From Salipiger mangrovisoli (GTDB lineage Bacteria > Pseudomonadota > Alphaproteobacteria > Rhodobacterales > Rhodobacteraceae): DNA of 64,000 nucleotides. The first letter of the stretch is position 1. Each line of letters begins with the position of its first letter. The position numbers and the translations under genes are program-made. Shown here one piece after another: positions 1-11,465 of this stretch. Where the stretch lies: assembly GCF_015223355.1 (NCBI RefSeq), contig NZ_JADFFK010000010.1, positions 62,001-126,000 of the forward strand, in the 5' to 3' direction. The notes below the pieces were generated by a model. It had not been told where the DNA came from. It worked only from the letters and a program-made list of their open reading frames with translations, and did no database searches.

Positions 1-301
1 TCTGCTGCTCGTAGGTCTCGGACGAGGCGTAGCTGACCGTCGCGCCGGTGGCCTCCTCGAAATAGGCAAGCACCGTCTCGACCAGCTGCTGGTCGTCGCC
101 GCGCCAGGGGCCGAAGATGCTGAGTGTCTGGCCCGACAGGTCGTGCGACGCTCCGAAGGCGTCAAGGCTGTCCCAGTTGAACCCCCCTTCGCCGGGCGTA
201 AACACCATCTCTGCCTGGGCCGCGCCGGCGCAGAGCGCGAGCACCGCCACCGAGCCGAGAACGGCACGCGTGCCGCGGACCCCTGTGTTGCGTTTGGTCA
301 T
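1..301 (-). CDS. aglE: Alpha-glucoside ABC transporter substrate-binding protein, 5' part only
   Basis: Only the N-terminal 100 residues lie in the window; the gene continues past base 1. The start codon is the ATG read backwards from 301. The protein opens with a basic stretch and a hydrophobic signal peptide ending AGAAQA (about residue 30). It then shows the AglE-type mature start, including SIFGPWRGDD and SYASSETYEQQ, which match from memory the alpha-glucoside binding proteins of rhizobia and Rhodobacter. It would capture sucrose, maltose or trehalose in the periplasm for an AglFGK importer. Those permease and ATPase genes would lie to the left and are not seen. It is divergent from aglR, with two LacI-type operators between them. 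Confidence 0.85.
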   Translation of the reverse strand, partial: MTKRNTGVRGTRAVLGSVAVLALCAGAAQAEMVFTPGEGGFNWDSLDAFGASHDLSGQTLSIFGPWRGDDQQLVETVLAYFEEATGATVSYASSETYEQQ

Positions 302-385
302 GTCGTCAAACTCCTCCCGTTTGTCACGGCCCGGTCGGCCGCGAGAGATATGGTCATTTCGGACGCGCCGGGGCACTCCTCACCC

Positions 386-397
386 CAAAGCGCTTTG
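386..397. promoter_or_regulatory. LacI-family operator (probable AglR site) on the aglE side
   Basis: Perfect 12-bp palindrome CAAAGCGCTTTG, the usual LacI-family operator design with a central CG. It lies 85 bp upstream of the aglE start, in the 270-bp divergent aglE/aglR region. Nothing else is obvious in that region apart from this and the second operator. Assignment to AglR is by adjacency. Confidence 0.7.
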
Positions 398-546
398 AGC
401 CACTTTCAGCCTCACGCGAACCTCCCCCGTTTGTCAATCACGCAATGCGGTTTGCACTCGCAAAAACAATGCTGCACTGCAGCTAAGGTGGCGTCGCGCC
501 AAAGGGTCTTTCCGAAGGCCCTGTTTTGCCGTTACTGTGCCAGATA

Positions 547-560
547 CCGAAGCGCTTTGG
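547..560. promoter_or_regulatory. LacI-family operator (probable AglR site) before aglR
   Basis: CCGAAGCGCTTTGG, palindromic except for one pair, ending 11 bp before the aglR ATG. It shares the AAGCGCTTTG core with the site at 386-397. Its position would let the bound repressor block aglR transcription or initiation, suggesting autoregulation. Confidence 0.65.
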
Positions 561-571
561 AAACTCCTGCG

Positions 572-1606
572 ATGAACCTCAAGCAACTGGCCGCGCATCT
601 TAATCTCTCGCAGACCACCGTGAGTCGGGCGCTCAACGGCTACCCGGAGGTCAACGAGCAGACCCGCAAGCGCGTCATGGAGGCGGCGCAGGCGCTCAAC
701 TATGCCCCGAACGCGCGGGCCAAGGGCCTGGCCACGGGGCGCGCCATGGCCATCGGCCACGTCATCCCCATGTCGACCCAGCATCAGATGATGAACCCGG
801 TGTTCGGTGATTTCATAGCTGGCGCATCGGACGAATACGTCAAGGCGGGATATGACATGACCCTGTCGGTGACCGGCGACCGCGATGAGGAAGAAAATTA
901 CCGGCGCCTCAAGGCGAAGGGCAATGTCGATGGGATCATCGTGCACGGCCCCTCGATGAAGGACCCCCGGATTCCCTTCCTGCGCCAGCTTGGCCTGCCC
1001 TTCGTGGTGCATGGCCGCGCCACCGAGCTCGACGTGCCGTACAGTTGGGTCGACGTGAACAACACCCACGCCTTCCAGCGCGCCACCGATTTCCTGCTCG
1101 ACCTCGGGCACCGGCGCATCGCGCTGATCAACGGGCTGGAGTTCATGGATTTCGCCTATCGCCGCCGCGTCGGCTTCGCGCAGGCGCTGGACGGCCACGG
1201 ATTGCTGCCGGACCCGCGTTACATGGCCGCCGGCGAGATGACCGAGAGCTATGGCTTCGAGGCGGCATCGCGGATGCTCGCCCTGCCCGACCGACCCACC
1301 GCGATGATCACCTCCTCGGTCATCGCAGCCATCGGGATCCGGCGCGCCATCCATGCCGCAGGGCTGGAGATGGGACGCGACGTGTCGGTGATCACCCATG
1401 ACGACGATCTCAGCTTCCTGCGCAACGGGCCGGACGTGCCGATCTTCACCGCCACGCGCTCCTCGGTCTACGAGGCCGGACGGATCGCCGCTGCAATGCT
1501 GCTGGCGCATATCGCCGACCCCGATCTGCCGGCGCAGCCGCGCCTGCTCGAGGCGCAGCTGATCATCGGCGGCTCGACCGGCCCGGCGCCGCAAGACACG
1601 CACTAA
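572..1606 (+). CDS. aglR: LacI-family transcriptional regulator AglR
   Basis: 344 residues. The N-terminus is a LacI helix-turn-helix (LKQLAAHLNLSQTTVSRALNG, about residues 3-23) with the hinge region after it. Residues from about 60 to 335 form the periplasmic-binding-protein-like sugar sensor domain (for example DGIIVHGP, GHRRIALINGL). The start at 572 was chosen because the HTH begins immediately; the frame is open further upstream but that would add unrelated sequence through the promoter. Divergent from aglE and followed by a glycosidase and glucokinase, so it is probably the repressor of oligosaccharide uptake and hydrolysis. The inducer is unknown. Confidence 0.85.
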   Translation: MNLKQLAAHLNLSQTTVSRALNGYPEVNEQTRKRVMEAAQALNYAPNARAKGLATGRAMAIGHVIPMSTQHQMMNPVFGDFIAGASDEYVKAGYDMTLSVTGDRDEEENYRRLKAKGNVDGIIVHGPSMKDPRIPFLRQLGLPFVVHGRATELDVPYSWVDVNNTHAFQRATDFLLDLGHRRIALINGLEFMDFAYRRRVGFAQALDGHGLLPDPRYMAAGEMTESYGFEAASRMLALPDRPTAMITSSVIAAIGIRRAIHAAGLEMGRDVSVITHDDDLSFLRNGPDVPIFTATRSSVYEAGRIAAAMLLAHIADPDLPAQPRLLEAQLIIGGSTGPAPQDTH

Positions 1607-1661
1607 CGACCGGGTCATCCCCTCGCCCCTCGCAGTTCCCTCGCATTGAAAAGGACAAGCC

Positions 1662-2984
1662 ATGCAGTTCACCCGCAAGGATTTTCCCGAGGATTTTCTC
1701 TTCGGCGTCGCCACCTCCAGCTACCAGATCGAGGGCCATGCCTTCGGCGGTGCCGGCCGCACCCATTGGGACGACTTCGCCGCGACTCCCGGCAATGTCG
1801 TGCGCGCCGAGAACGGCGCCCGCGCCTGTGACCACTACCACCGCTTCGAGTCGGACCTCGACCTGGTGAAAGCCGCCGGGCTCGACGCCTACCGCTTCTC
1901 GACAAGCTGGGCGCGGGTGCTGCCCGAGGGGCGTGGCGCGGTCAACCAGGAGGGGCTCGACTTCTATGACCGGCTGACCGACGCCATGCTCGAGCGCGGC
2001 ATCAAGCCCTGCGCCACGCTCTACCACTGGGAGCTGCCCTCGCCGCTCGCCGACCTTGGCGGTTGGCGCAACCGCGACGTGGCGCATTGGTTCGGAGATT
2101 TCACCGAGGTGCTGATGAAGCGCATCGGTGACCGGATGTATTCGGTCGCGCCGATCAACGAGCCCTGGTGCGTCGCCTGGCTGTCGCATTTCATGGGCTT
2201 CCACGCGCCCGGACTGCGCGACATCCGCGCCACCGCCCGCGCCATGCACCATGTGCTGCTCGCCCATGGCCGCGCCATCGAGGTGATGCGCGGGCTCGGC
2301 ATGAAAAACCTTGGCGGGGTCTTCAACATGGAGTGGTCGACCCCGGCCGATGACACCGAGGACGCGCGTCACGCCGCAGAACTTTACGACGGCATCTACA
2401 ACCGCTGGTTCACCGGCGGCGTGTTCAAGGGAGAATACCCGCAGATCGTGCTCGACGGGCTCGAGCCGCATATGCCGACGAACTGGCAAGATGATTTCGG
2501 TCTGATCACCCAGAAACTCGATTGGTGCGGGCTGAACTACTACACCCGCAAGGTGATCGCCCCCAACACCGGTCCCTGGCCCTCGCTGCACGAGGTCGAG
2601 GGTCCGCTGCCCAAGACCTTCATGGACTGGGAGATCTACCCGCAGGGGCTGTCGCAATTCCTTATCCGGCTGGCGAAGGAGTACACCGGTGACATTCCGC
2701 TCTATGTGACCGAGAGCGGCATGGCGGCGCCCGATCCGCTGAAAGACGGCGGAGTGGACGACCAGGACCGCATCGCCTATCTCGATGATCACCTTGCCGA
2801 GGTCCGCAGCGCGATCGCCAGCGGCGCGCCGGTGAAGGGCTATTTCGCCTGGTCGCTGCTCGACAACTACGAGTGGAGCCTGGGCTATGAAAAACGCTTC
2901 GGGCTGGTGCACGTCGACTTCGACACCCTTGAACGCACGCCCAAAGCCTCTTACCACGCGCTTGCGAGAGCGCTAACGGAGTAG
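1662..2984 (+). CDS. Glycoside hydrolase family 1 (beta-glucosidase)
   Basis: 440 residues, full length for GH1. Visible family features are the N-terminal FLFGVATSSYQIEG motif, the acid/base glutamate in INEPW (about E167) and the nucleophile in YVTESG (about E351). It should hydrolyse beta-glucosides or beta-galactosides in the cytoplasm; there is no signal peptide. An AAGGA ribosome site precedes the ATG. It lies between aglR and glk, with 6 bp to glk, so the two are probably cotranscribed. Oddity: an alpha-glucoside locus would be expected to carry a GH13 alpha-glucosidase (AglA); that gene may lie to the left with aglFGK. Confidence 0.9.
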   Translation: MQFTRKDFPEDFLFGVATSSYQIEGHAFGGAGRTHWDDFAATPGNVVRAENGARACDHYHRFESDLDLVKAAGLDAYRFSTSWARVLPEGRGAVNQEGLDFYDRLTDAMLERGIKPCATLYHWELPSPLADLGGWRNRDVAHWFGDFTEVLMKRIGDRMYSVAPINEPWCVAWLSHFMGFHAPGLRDIRATARAMHHVLLAHGRAIEVMRGLGMKNLGGVFNMEWSTPADDTEDARHAAELYDGIYNRWFTGGVFKGEYPQIVLDGLEPHMPTNWQDDFGLITQKLDWCGLNYYTRKVIAPNTGPWPSLHEVEGPLPKTFMDWEIYPQGLSQFLIRLAKEYTGDIPLYVTESGMAAPDPLKDGGVDDQDRIAYLDDHLAEVRSAIASGAPVKGYFAWSLLDNYEWSLGYEKRFGLVHVDFDTLERTPKASYHALARALTE

Positions 2985-2990
2985 GGCATC

Positions 2991-3950
2991 ATGAGCAGCG
3001 GCGGCACGGCAGTTCTGGCGGATATCGGCGGCACCAACACTCGGGTGGCGCTTTGCGAAGGCGGCAAGCTGGTCGCGGACTCGGTGACGCGCTACCGCAA
3101 TGCCGAGAACGACGGCATCGGCGCTGTCCTGAAACACTATCTCGCCGAGAAGGGCACATCGGTCGATGCCGCCTGCGTCGCCGTCGCCGGACCGGTGCGC
3201 GACGGCGCCGGACGGCTGACCAACATCGACTGGGCGATCGACCGGCCGACTCTGGCCGAAGCCACAGGCGCCGAAACCATCTCGGTGCTCAACGACCTTC
3301 AGGCGCAGGGCCACGCGCTTGGCCACATCGCCGACGACTGCCTGACCCGCATCCTTCCCGGCCAGCCCGCCAGCCCTCAGGCGGCGCGGCTGGTGGTTGG
3401 CATCGGCACCGGCATGAATGCCGCGCCGGTCTACCGCCTCGGCGAGCGAACGCTGGTGCCGCCCTCCGAGTCTGGCCATGTCGCGATCCCGGTGCAGACC
3501 GACGAGGAAATGCGGCTGCTGCGCTACATCGAACGCAAACACCCGGCGCCCGGTGTCGAGGACATCCTCTCGGGTCGCGGTTTCGAACGGGTCTATGCCT
3601 GGCTCTGCGACGAGGATGGCGCGGGCACGCCGCTGACGGCGCAGCAGATCATGGAGGCGGTCGAGGCCGGAACAGATGCGCGCGCCCTGCGCGCCATCGA
3701 GGTCTTCGTGAGGGTCATGGGCCGGGTGTGCAGCAATCTGGCACTCACCACCCTGCCCTTCGGCGGCATTTACCTGATCGGGGGCGTGGCACGGCATTTC
3801 GGCCCCTATCTGACCACCGGCACCTTCGAGCAGGCGTTCACCGACCGGGGCCGCTTCGCCGAGTTCATGACGCAGTTCCCGGTAAGCCTAGTGACCGACG
3901 ATTATGCGGCGCTCACGGGTTGTGCCTGCCACTTGAGCGAATTGCCCTGA
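2991..3950 (+). CDS. glk: Glucokinase
   Basis: 319 residues, the usual length of the bacterial Glk family (not ROK). The phosphate-binding motif LADIGGTNTRVAL is at residues 9-21, and the typical GIGTGMNAA and IGGVARHFGPYL segments follow. It phosphorylates glucose with ATP to glucose 6-phosphate. The preceding glycosidase ends 6 bp upstream, which fits conversion of released glucose for the pgm, pgi and zwf steps also in this window. A GGAGTAGGG ribosome site overlaps the end of the upstream gene. Confidence 0.93.
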   Translation: MSSGGTAVLADIGGTNTRVALCEGGKLVADSVTRYRNAENDGIGAVLKHYLAEKGTSVDAACVAVAGPVRDGAGRLTNIDWAIDRPTLAEATGAETISVLNDLQAQGHALGHIADDCLTRILPGQPASPQAARLVVGIGTGMNAAPVYRLGERTLVPPSESGHVAIPVQTDEEMRLLRYIERKHPAPGVEDILSGRGFERVYAWLCDEDGAGTPLTAQQIMEAVEAGTDARALRAIEVFVRVMGRVCSNLALTTLPFGGIYLIGGVARHFGPYLTTGTFEQAFTDRGRFAEFMTQFPVSLVTDDYAALTGCACHLSELP

Positions 3951-4068
3951 ATCTCGGCGCAATGCGCAAGGTGGTTGCCTTTGCGTAACAAAAACTGTTC
4001 ATCAATCGTGCAGACGCCCTAGCTCGAGCGGCGCAACCCTTCGTCTTGTCCAAAGCGAGTGCCTTCCC

Positions 4069-6444
<2,376 letters not shown>

Positions 6445-6516
6445 TCTGCCAAGATCTTCAGGCACCTGAATGTCTCAGATCATTGCCAGAGGCGCGGAAG
6501 CAGCTACAGTCAGAGC

Positions 6517-8715
6517 ATGAGCACCGTGTCCACACCCTCTGAGTCTGCCCTGCTGCGACTGCTGCGGGGGCACCACGACGATCCGTTCGCGGTGCTTGGC
6601 CCGCATGACATCGACGGGGTGCGCCATGTCACCACCTACGACCCCGGTGCCGACCGCATGTGGGGCGTGGTCAAGGGCGTGCGCCACCCGCTCGAGCCCT
6701 GCTCGGTGCCCGGCTTCTTCCACGGCCCGGTGCCCGGCGACATGGCCTATACGCTCGCCGGCGAGGACCACGGCGAGGATGACGAGCCGCACCACTTCGA
6801 GAAGGAAGATCCCTACCGCTTTGGCCCGGTGCTGGGCGAGATCGACGAATACCTGCTTGGCGAGGGCAGCCACCGCCGTCTCTGGGAGGCGCTCGGCGCG
6901 CATGTGATGACGCATGAGGGCGTGTCCGGCACCCATTTCGCGGTCTGGGCACCGAACGCAAAGCGGGTCTCTGTGGTGGGCGATTTCAACTGGTGGGACG
7001 GGTTGCGCCACCCGATGCGACGACGCGGCAATACCGGGGTCTGGGAGATCTTCCTGCCGGGCATAGGCGACGGCGCATTCTACCGCTACGAGATCGTCGG
7101 CCCCGATGGCAGCGTCCAGCCGCGCAAGGCCGACCCCATGGGCTTCGGCTCCGAGCATCCGCCCGCGAATGCCTCGATCGTGCGCGACATCTCGGGCTAC
7201 GGCTGGTCCGACGACGCGTGGATCGAGACCCGCGCCGAAGCGCAGAGCCGCTCTGCGCCGATCTCGATCTACGAGGTCCACCTGCCGTCGTGGCGGCGCA
7301 AGGATTGGGGGCGGCCGATCTCCTACATCGAGGCGGCCGAGGAGCTGATCGACTACGTCGCCGAGATGGGCTTCACCCATATCGAGCTGCTGCCGGTCAG
7401 CGAGTACCCGTTCGACGGCTCCTGGGGCTACCAGCCGATCGGCATGTTTGCCCCGACCATCCGCCACGGGCTGCCGCATGAGTTCCGCGATCTGGTCAAC
7501 GCCGCGCATGAGGCCGGGATCGGGGTGATCCTCGATTGGGTTCCCGGCCATTTCCCCAGCGACGCGCATGGCCTCGGGCGCTTTGACGGCACCGCGCTTT
7601 ACGAGCATGCCGATCCCAAGGAAGGCTTCCACCACGACTGGAACACGCTGATCTACAACTACGGGCGTGCCGAGGTCGCGAACTACCTGACCGCCAACGC
7701 GCTTTACTGGCTCGAGGAATACCACGCCGACGGGCTGCGCGTGGATGCGGTGGCCTCGATGCTCTACCGCGACTACTCGCGCCCCGAGGGTGAGTGGGTG
7801 CCGAACAAGGACGGCGGGCGCGAGAATTACGAGGCGATCTCGATGCTGCGCCGGATGAACACGGAGTGCTACGGCCAGCACCCAGGCATCATGACCGTGG
7901 CCGAGGAAAGCACCGCCTATCCGGGCGTCTCCTCGCCGGTCGATCAGGGCGGACTCGGCTTCGGGTTCAAATGGAACATGGGCTGGATGAACGACACGCT
8001 CGAATACATCCGCAAGGACCCCATCTACCGCAGCTACCATCACCACCAGATGACCTTCGGGCTGGTCTACGCCTTCTCCGAGAATTTCATCCTGCCGATC
8101 AGCCATGACGAGGTGGTGCACGGCAAGGGCTCGATGCTGGGCAAGATGCCGGGCAACGAGTGGGAGAAATTCGCCAACCTGCGCACCTACTACGGCTTCA
8201 TGTGGGGCCATCCGGGCAAGAAGCTGCTGTTCATGGGGCAGGAGTTCGCGCAGGCGCACGAGTGGAACCACGACGCCGAGATCGACTGGACCTGCCTCGG
8301 CGATCCCCAGCACGCCGGGATGCAGCGGCTGATCCGCGATCTCAACACGCTCTATTGCGAGACCCCGGCGCTGTACCAGAAGGACGCCGAGGAAGACGGT
8401 TTCGCCTGGATCGCCGGGGGCGACACCGGCAACTCGGTGTTCTCGTGGATCCGGCGCGGCCGCGCCGATGAGCCTGAGGTCGCGGTGATCTGCAACTTCA
8501 CCCCTGCCGAGCATCCGCGCTACCGCATCGGCCTGCCAGAAACCGGTGTCTGGCGCGAGGCGCTGAACACCGACGCAGGCATCTATGGCGGTGGCAATCG
8601 CGGGAATTTCGGCCGCGTCATCGCCGACGACGAGCCCAGCCACGGCTATCCCGCCTCGGCCGAGCTCTTCCTTCCGCCACTTTCGGCGATCTTCCTCGTG
8701 CGCGAGGAAAACTGA
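6517..8715 (+). CDS. glgB: 1,4-alpha-glucan branching enzyme
   Basis: 732 residues. The layout is an N-terminal domain (about 1-120), a CBM48 beta-sandwich (FAVWAPNAKRVSVVGDFN, from about 144) and a GH13 barrel. The GH13 catalytic residues are visible: nucleophile in GLRVDAVASM (about D410), acid/base in VAEESTAYPG (about E463) and the ISHDEVVHGKGSM aspartate. It cuts alpha-1,4 chains and re-attaches them as alpha-1,6 branches. It sits 72 bp after glgP; the ribosome site is weak. Length and domains are complete. Confidence 0.96.
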   Translation: MSTVSTPSESALLRLLRGHHDDPFAVLGPHDIDGVRHVTTYDPGADRMWGVVKGVRHPLEPCSVPGFFHGPVPGDMAYTLAGEDHGEDDEPHHFEKEDPYRFGPVLGEIDEYLLGEGSHRRLWEALGAHVMTHEGVSGTHFAVWAPNAKRVSVVGDFNWWDGLRHPMRRRGNTGVWEIFLPGIGDGAFYRYEIVGPDGSVQPRKADPMGFGSEHPPANASIVRDISGYGWSDDAWIETRAEAQSRSAPISIYEVHLPSWRRKDWGRPISYIEAAEELIDYVAEMGFTHIELLPVSEYPFDGSWGYQPIGMFAPTIRHGLPHEFRDLVNAAHEAGIGVILDWVPGHFPSDAHGLGRFDGTALYEHADPKEGFHHDWNTLIYNYGRAEVANYLTANALYWLEEYHADGLRVDAVASMLYRDYSRPEGEWVPNKDGGRENYEAISMLRRMNTECYGQHPGIMTVAEESTAYPGVSSPVDQGGLGFGFKWNMGWMNDTLEYIRKDPIYRSYHHHQMTFGLVYAFSENFILPISHDEVVHGKGSMLGKMPGNEWEKFANLRTYYGFMWGHPGKKLLFMGQEFAQAHEWNHDAEIDWTCLGDPQHAGMQRLIRDLNTLYCETPALYQKDAEEDGFAWIAGGDTGNSVFSWIRRGRADEPEVAVICNFTPAEHPRYRIGLPETGVWREALNTDAGIYGGGNRGNFGRVIADDEPSHGYPASAELFLPPLSAIFLVREEN

Positions 8716-8777
8716 TCCATTCATACCCGTGTCACGGCTTTGCCCGACACATCGAATTTAGTTAAAGGAGGAGACGA

Positions 8778-10040
8778 ATGCCCCGACGTTCCCAGAGGCT
8801 CGCGAGCCGCAGCATGGCCTTCGTGCTCGCGGGGGGGCGAGGCTCGCGCTTGCACGAGCTGACCAATTTTCGAGTGAAACCGGCCGTCTATTTTGGCGGC
8901 AAGGCACGGATCATCGACTTTGCCCTGTCCAACGCGCTCAACTCCGGCATCCGCAAGATCGCGCTCGCCACGCAGTACAAGGCGCACAGCCTGATCCGTC
9001 ACTGCCAGCGCGGCTGGAACTTCTTCCGCGCCGAACGCAACGAGTTTCTCGACATCCTGCCCGCCTCGCAGCGCTACAACGAGCAGACGTGGTATCGCGG
9101 TACGGTGGATGCGGTGGCGCAGAACATCGACATCATCGACAGCTACGACATCGACTACATCGTCATCCTTGCGGGCGATCACATCTACAAGATGGACTAC
9201 GAGGAGATGCTCGAGCAGCACGTCGAGAGCGGCGCGCAGGTCACCGTCGGCTGCCTGACCGTGGACCGCCACGAGGCCAGCGCCTTCGGCTGCATGGCGG
9301 TGGACGACAGCGACCGCATCACCTCGTTCCTCGAAAAGCCCAAGGACCCGCCGGGCCTGCCCGATGATCCCGAGAAGACCCTGGTCAGCATGGGCATCTA
9401 TGTCTTCGACTGGAAGTACCTGCGCGGCAAGCTGGTCGAGGATCTGGGGTCGGAAAGCTCGACGCATGATTTCGGCAACGACATGATCCCCGAGATCGTC
9501 GCCGCGGGCGGCGCGCAGGCGCACCGCTTCGAGGACAGCTGCGTGCGCGAGAACGGCAAGCCCGCCTACTGGCGCGACGTGGGAACGATCGATGCCTTCT
9601 GGCGCGCCAATATCGACCTGACCAATTTCGACCCCGAGCTTGACCTCTGGGACACCGACTGGCCGATCTGGACCTATGGCGAGGTGGTGCCCCCCGCGAA
9701 GTTCATCCACGACGAGGAGGACCGCCGCGGCTCGGCCGTCAGCTCGCTCATCGCCGGCGGTTGCATCGTCTCGGGCACGGAGATTCGAGAGTCGCTCCTG
9801 TTCACCAAGGTGCACACGAATTCATATGCTTCGCTCGAACGTGTGGTACTTCTGCCCAATGTCTACGTCTCGCGCCATGCAAGGCTGACAAACACCGTGG
9901 TCAATCGCGGGGTGCACATTCCCGAGGGGCTTGTGGTCGGCGAGGATCCGGAGGAAGACGCAAAGTGGTTCCGTGTCACGCCCGGCGGCGTGACGCTGAT
10001 CACGCAAGGAATGCTCGACCGGAGGGAAGCCGCCAAATGA
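8778..10040 (+). CDS. glgC: Glucose-1-phosphate adenylyltransferase (ADP-glucose pyrophosphorylase)
   Basis: 420 residues, standard for bacterial GlgC. Family motifs are [15 protein letters not shown] (nucleotide binding and activator site), [28 protein letters not shown] and a C-terminal left-handed beta-helix part. It makes ADP-glucose from glucose 1-phosphate and ATP, the committed step of glycogen synthesis. A strong AGGAGGAG ribosome site precedes the ATG, and the 62-bp gap could hold a secondary promoter. The stop overlaps the glgA start (ATGA), so the two are translationally coupled. Confidence 0.96.
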   Translation: MPRRSQRLASRSMAFVLAGGRGSRLHELTNFRVKPAVYFGGKARIIDFALSNALNSGIRKIALATQYKAHSLIRHCQRGWNFFRAERNEFLDILPASQRYNEQTWYRGTVDAVAQNIDIIDSYDIDYIVILAGDHIYKMDYEEMLEQHVESGAQVTVGCLTVDRHEASAFGCMAVDDSDRITSFLEKPKDPPGLPDDPEKTLVSMGIYVFDWKYLRGKLVEDLGSESSTHDFGNDMIPEIVAAGGAQAHRFEDSCVRENGKPAYWRDVGTIDAFWRANIDLTNFDPELDLWDTDWPIWTYGEVVPPAKFIHDEEDRRGSAVSSLIAGGCIVSGTEIRESLLFTKVHTNSYASLERVVLLPNVYVSRHARLTNTVVNRGVHIPEGLVVGEDPEEDAKWFRVTPGGVTLITQGMLDRREAAK

Positions 10041-11458
10041 CTCGTGTCCTGTCTGTCGCCTCGGAATGTGTGCCGCTGATCAAGACCGGAGGGCTGGCCG
10101 ATGTCGTCGGTGCCCTGCCCGGCGCGCTGGCGGTTCACGGGGTCGACATGCGGGTGCTGGTGCCGGGCTACCGGCAGGTCATCGCGAAGCTGCCGACGCA
10201 GGAGGCCGTCGCCGAATTCGACGACCTCTTCGGCGGCGCGGCGCGGGTGCTGAAGGCACCGCTCGGCGCGCAGGTGCTCTACGTGCTCGAAGCGCCGCAT
10301 CTCTTCGACCGCGACGGCGGCCCCTACATGGATCCTCAGGGCAACGACTGGCGCGACAACCCCGAGCGTTTCGCCGCGCTCTCCTCTGTCGCGGCGATGA
10401 TCGGGGCCGACGGGATCGAGGACTGGCACCCGCAGATCCTGCACTGCCACGACTGGCAGGCAGGCTTCGCGCCGCTCTACCTGCGCGAACTGGGCGCGGC
10501 GGGCCGGGTCTCGACGCTGATGACCATCCACAACATCGCCTTCCAGGGCATGGCCTCGGCGTCCCGCATCGGCGCGCTCGGGCTGCCGCGCACCGGGTTC
10601 CACCAGCGCGGCTACGAGTTCTGGGACAGCGTCTCGGCGCTGAAGGCCGGGCTCGTCTATGCCGACAAGCTTTCCACCGTCTCGCCCACCTATGCCTCCG
10701 AGCTGATGACCAAGGACTTCGGCATGGGGCTCGACGGCGTGCTGCGCGAGCGGCAGGAGGACATGGTCGGCATCCTCAACGGCATCGACGAGACGCTCTG
10801 GACGCCGCCCTACAAGACCATCGCCGAGAAGGCCAAGCACAAGGCCGCGCTGCGCAAGGAACTGGGCCTGCCGGCGGACTGGCCCGGCCCGCTCTGCGTG
10901 GTGATCTCGCGGCTGACCGAGCAGAAGGGTCTCGACATCCTGATGCAGGCGCTGCCCGCACTGCTCGACCGCGGCGGTCAGCTGGCGCTGCTCGGGGCGG
11001 GCAACCCCGGCCTGGAAGAGGCGTTCCAGCGCAAGGCCCAGAAACACCCCGGTGTTGCCGTGCGCATCGGCTACGACGAGGACCTCGCGCACCGGATGAT
11101 GGCCGGCGGCGACGCGATCCTCGTGCCCTCGCGCTTCGAGCCCTGCGGGCTGACCCAGATGTACGGGCTGCGCTACGGCACGCTGCCGCTGGTGGCGCTG
11201 ACCGGTGGCCTTGCGGACACGGTGATCAATGCATCGCCTGCTGGATTGGCAGCTGGCTGCGCAACAGGGCTGCAATTCCACCCTGTCAGCGCGCAGGCAC
11301 TGGCCCAGGCGATGATGCGGCTTATAACCTTGTACCAGGACAAGGAAACCTGGACGCGCATGATGACCAACGCCATGGCCTCGCCGGTCAGCTGGACCCA
11401 TTCGGCGGCGAAATATGCGGCGCTCTATGAAAGCATGGTGAAGGCCAAGCAGCCATGA
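10037..11458 (+). CDS. glgA: Glycogen synthase
   Basis: 473 residues, GT5 family. The ADP-glucose-binding motif [13 protein letters not shown] begins at K16, and the C-terminal retaining-transferase motif [20 protein letters not shown] is present. It elongates alpha-1,4-glucan from ADP-glucose. The start is the ATG of the ATGA overlap with glgC; the frame is open far upstream, but only this start gives the conserved N-terminus [17 protein letters not shown]. glgX follows 7 bp later. Confidence 0.96.
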   Translation: MTRVLSVASECVPLIKTGGLADVVGALPGALAVHGVDMRVLVPGYRQVIAKLPTQEAVAEFDDLFGGAARVLKAPLGAQVLYVLEAPHLFDRDGGPYMDPQGNDWRDNPERFAALSSVAAMIGADGIEDWHPQILHCHDWQAGFAPLYLRELGAAGRVSTLMTIHNIAFQGMASASRIGALGLPRTGFHQRGYEFWDSVSALKAGLVYADKLSTVSPTYASELMTKDFGMGLDGVLRERQEDMVGILNGIDETLWTPPYKTIAEKAKHKAALRKELGLPADWPGPLCVVISRLTEQKGLDILMQALPALLDRGGQLALLGAGNPGLEEAFQRKAQKHPGVAVRIGYDEDLAHRMMAGGDAILVPSRFEPCGLTQMYGLRYGTLPLVALTGGLADTVINASPAGLAAGCATGLQFHPVSAQALAQAMMRLITLYQDKETWTRMMTNAMASPVSWTHSAAKYAALYESMVKAKQP

Positions 11459-11465
11459 GGCATCG

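Noticed and set aside
143-571. An aglR start at 143 giving a 487-residue protein
   Set aside because: It would run through both operators and the promoter, and the HTH begins only at the ATG at 572.
434-1714. A 426-residue open frame on the minus strand opposite aglR
   Set aside because: It is the shadow of aglR in GC-rich DNA, has no recognisable domain or ribosome site and overlaps a clear gene throughout.
2970-2977. GCGCTAAC near the end of the GH1 gene as another TTAGCGCTAA operator for glk
   Set aside because: Only one half, inside coding sequence, with no left half and no promoter gap before glk.
6475-8724. A 749-residue open frame antisense to glgB
   Set aside because: Same codon-bias artefact; the composition is Arg/Val/Asp/His-rich without any family motif.
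8716-8777. A riboswitch or leader element before glgC
   Set aside because: Only 62 bp with a strong ribosome site; no structured element is evident.
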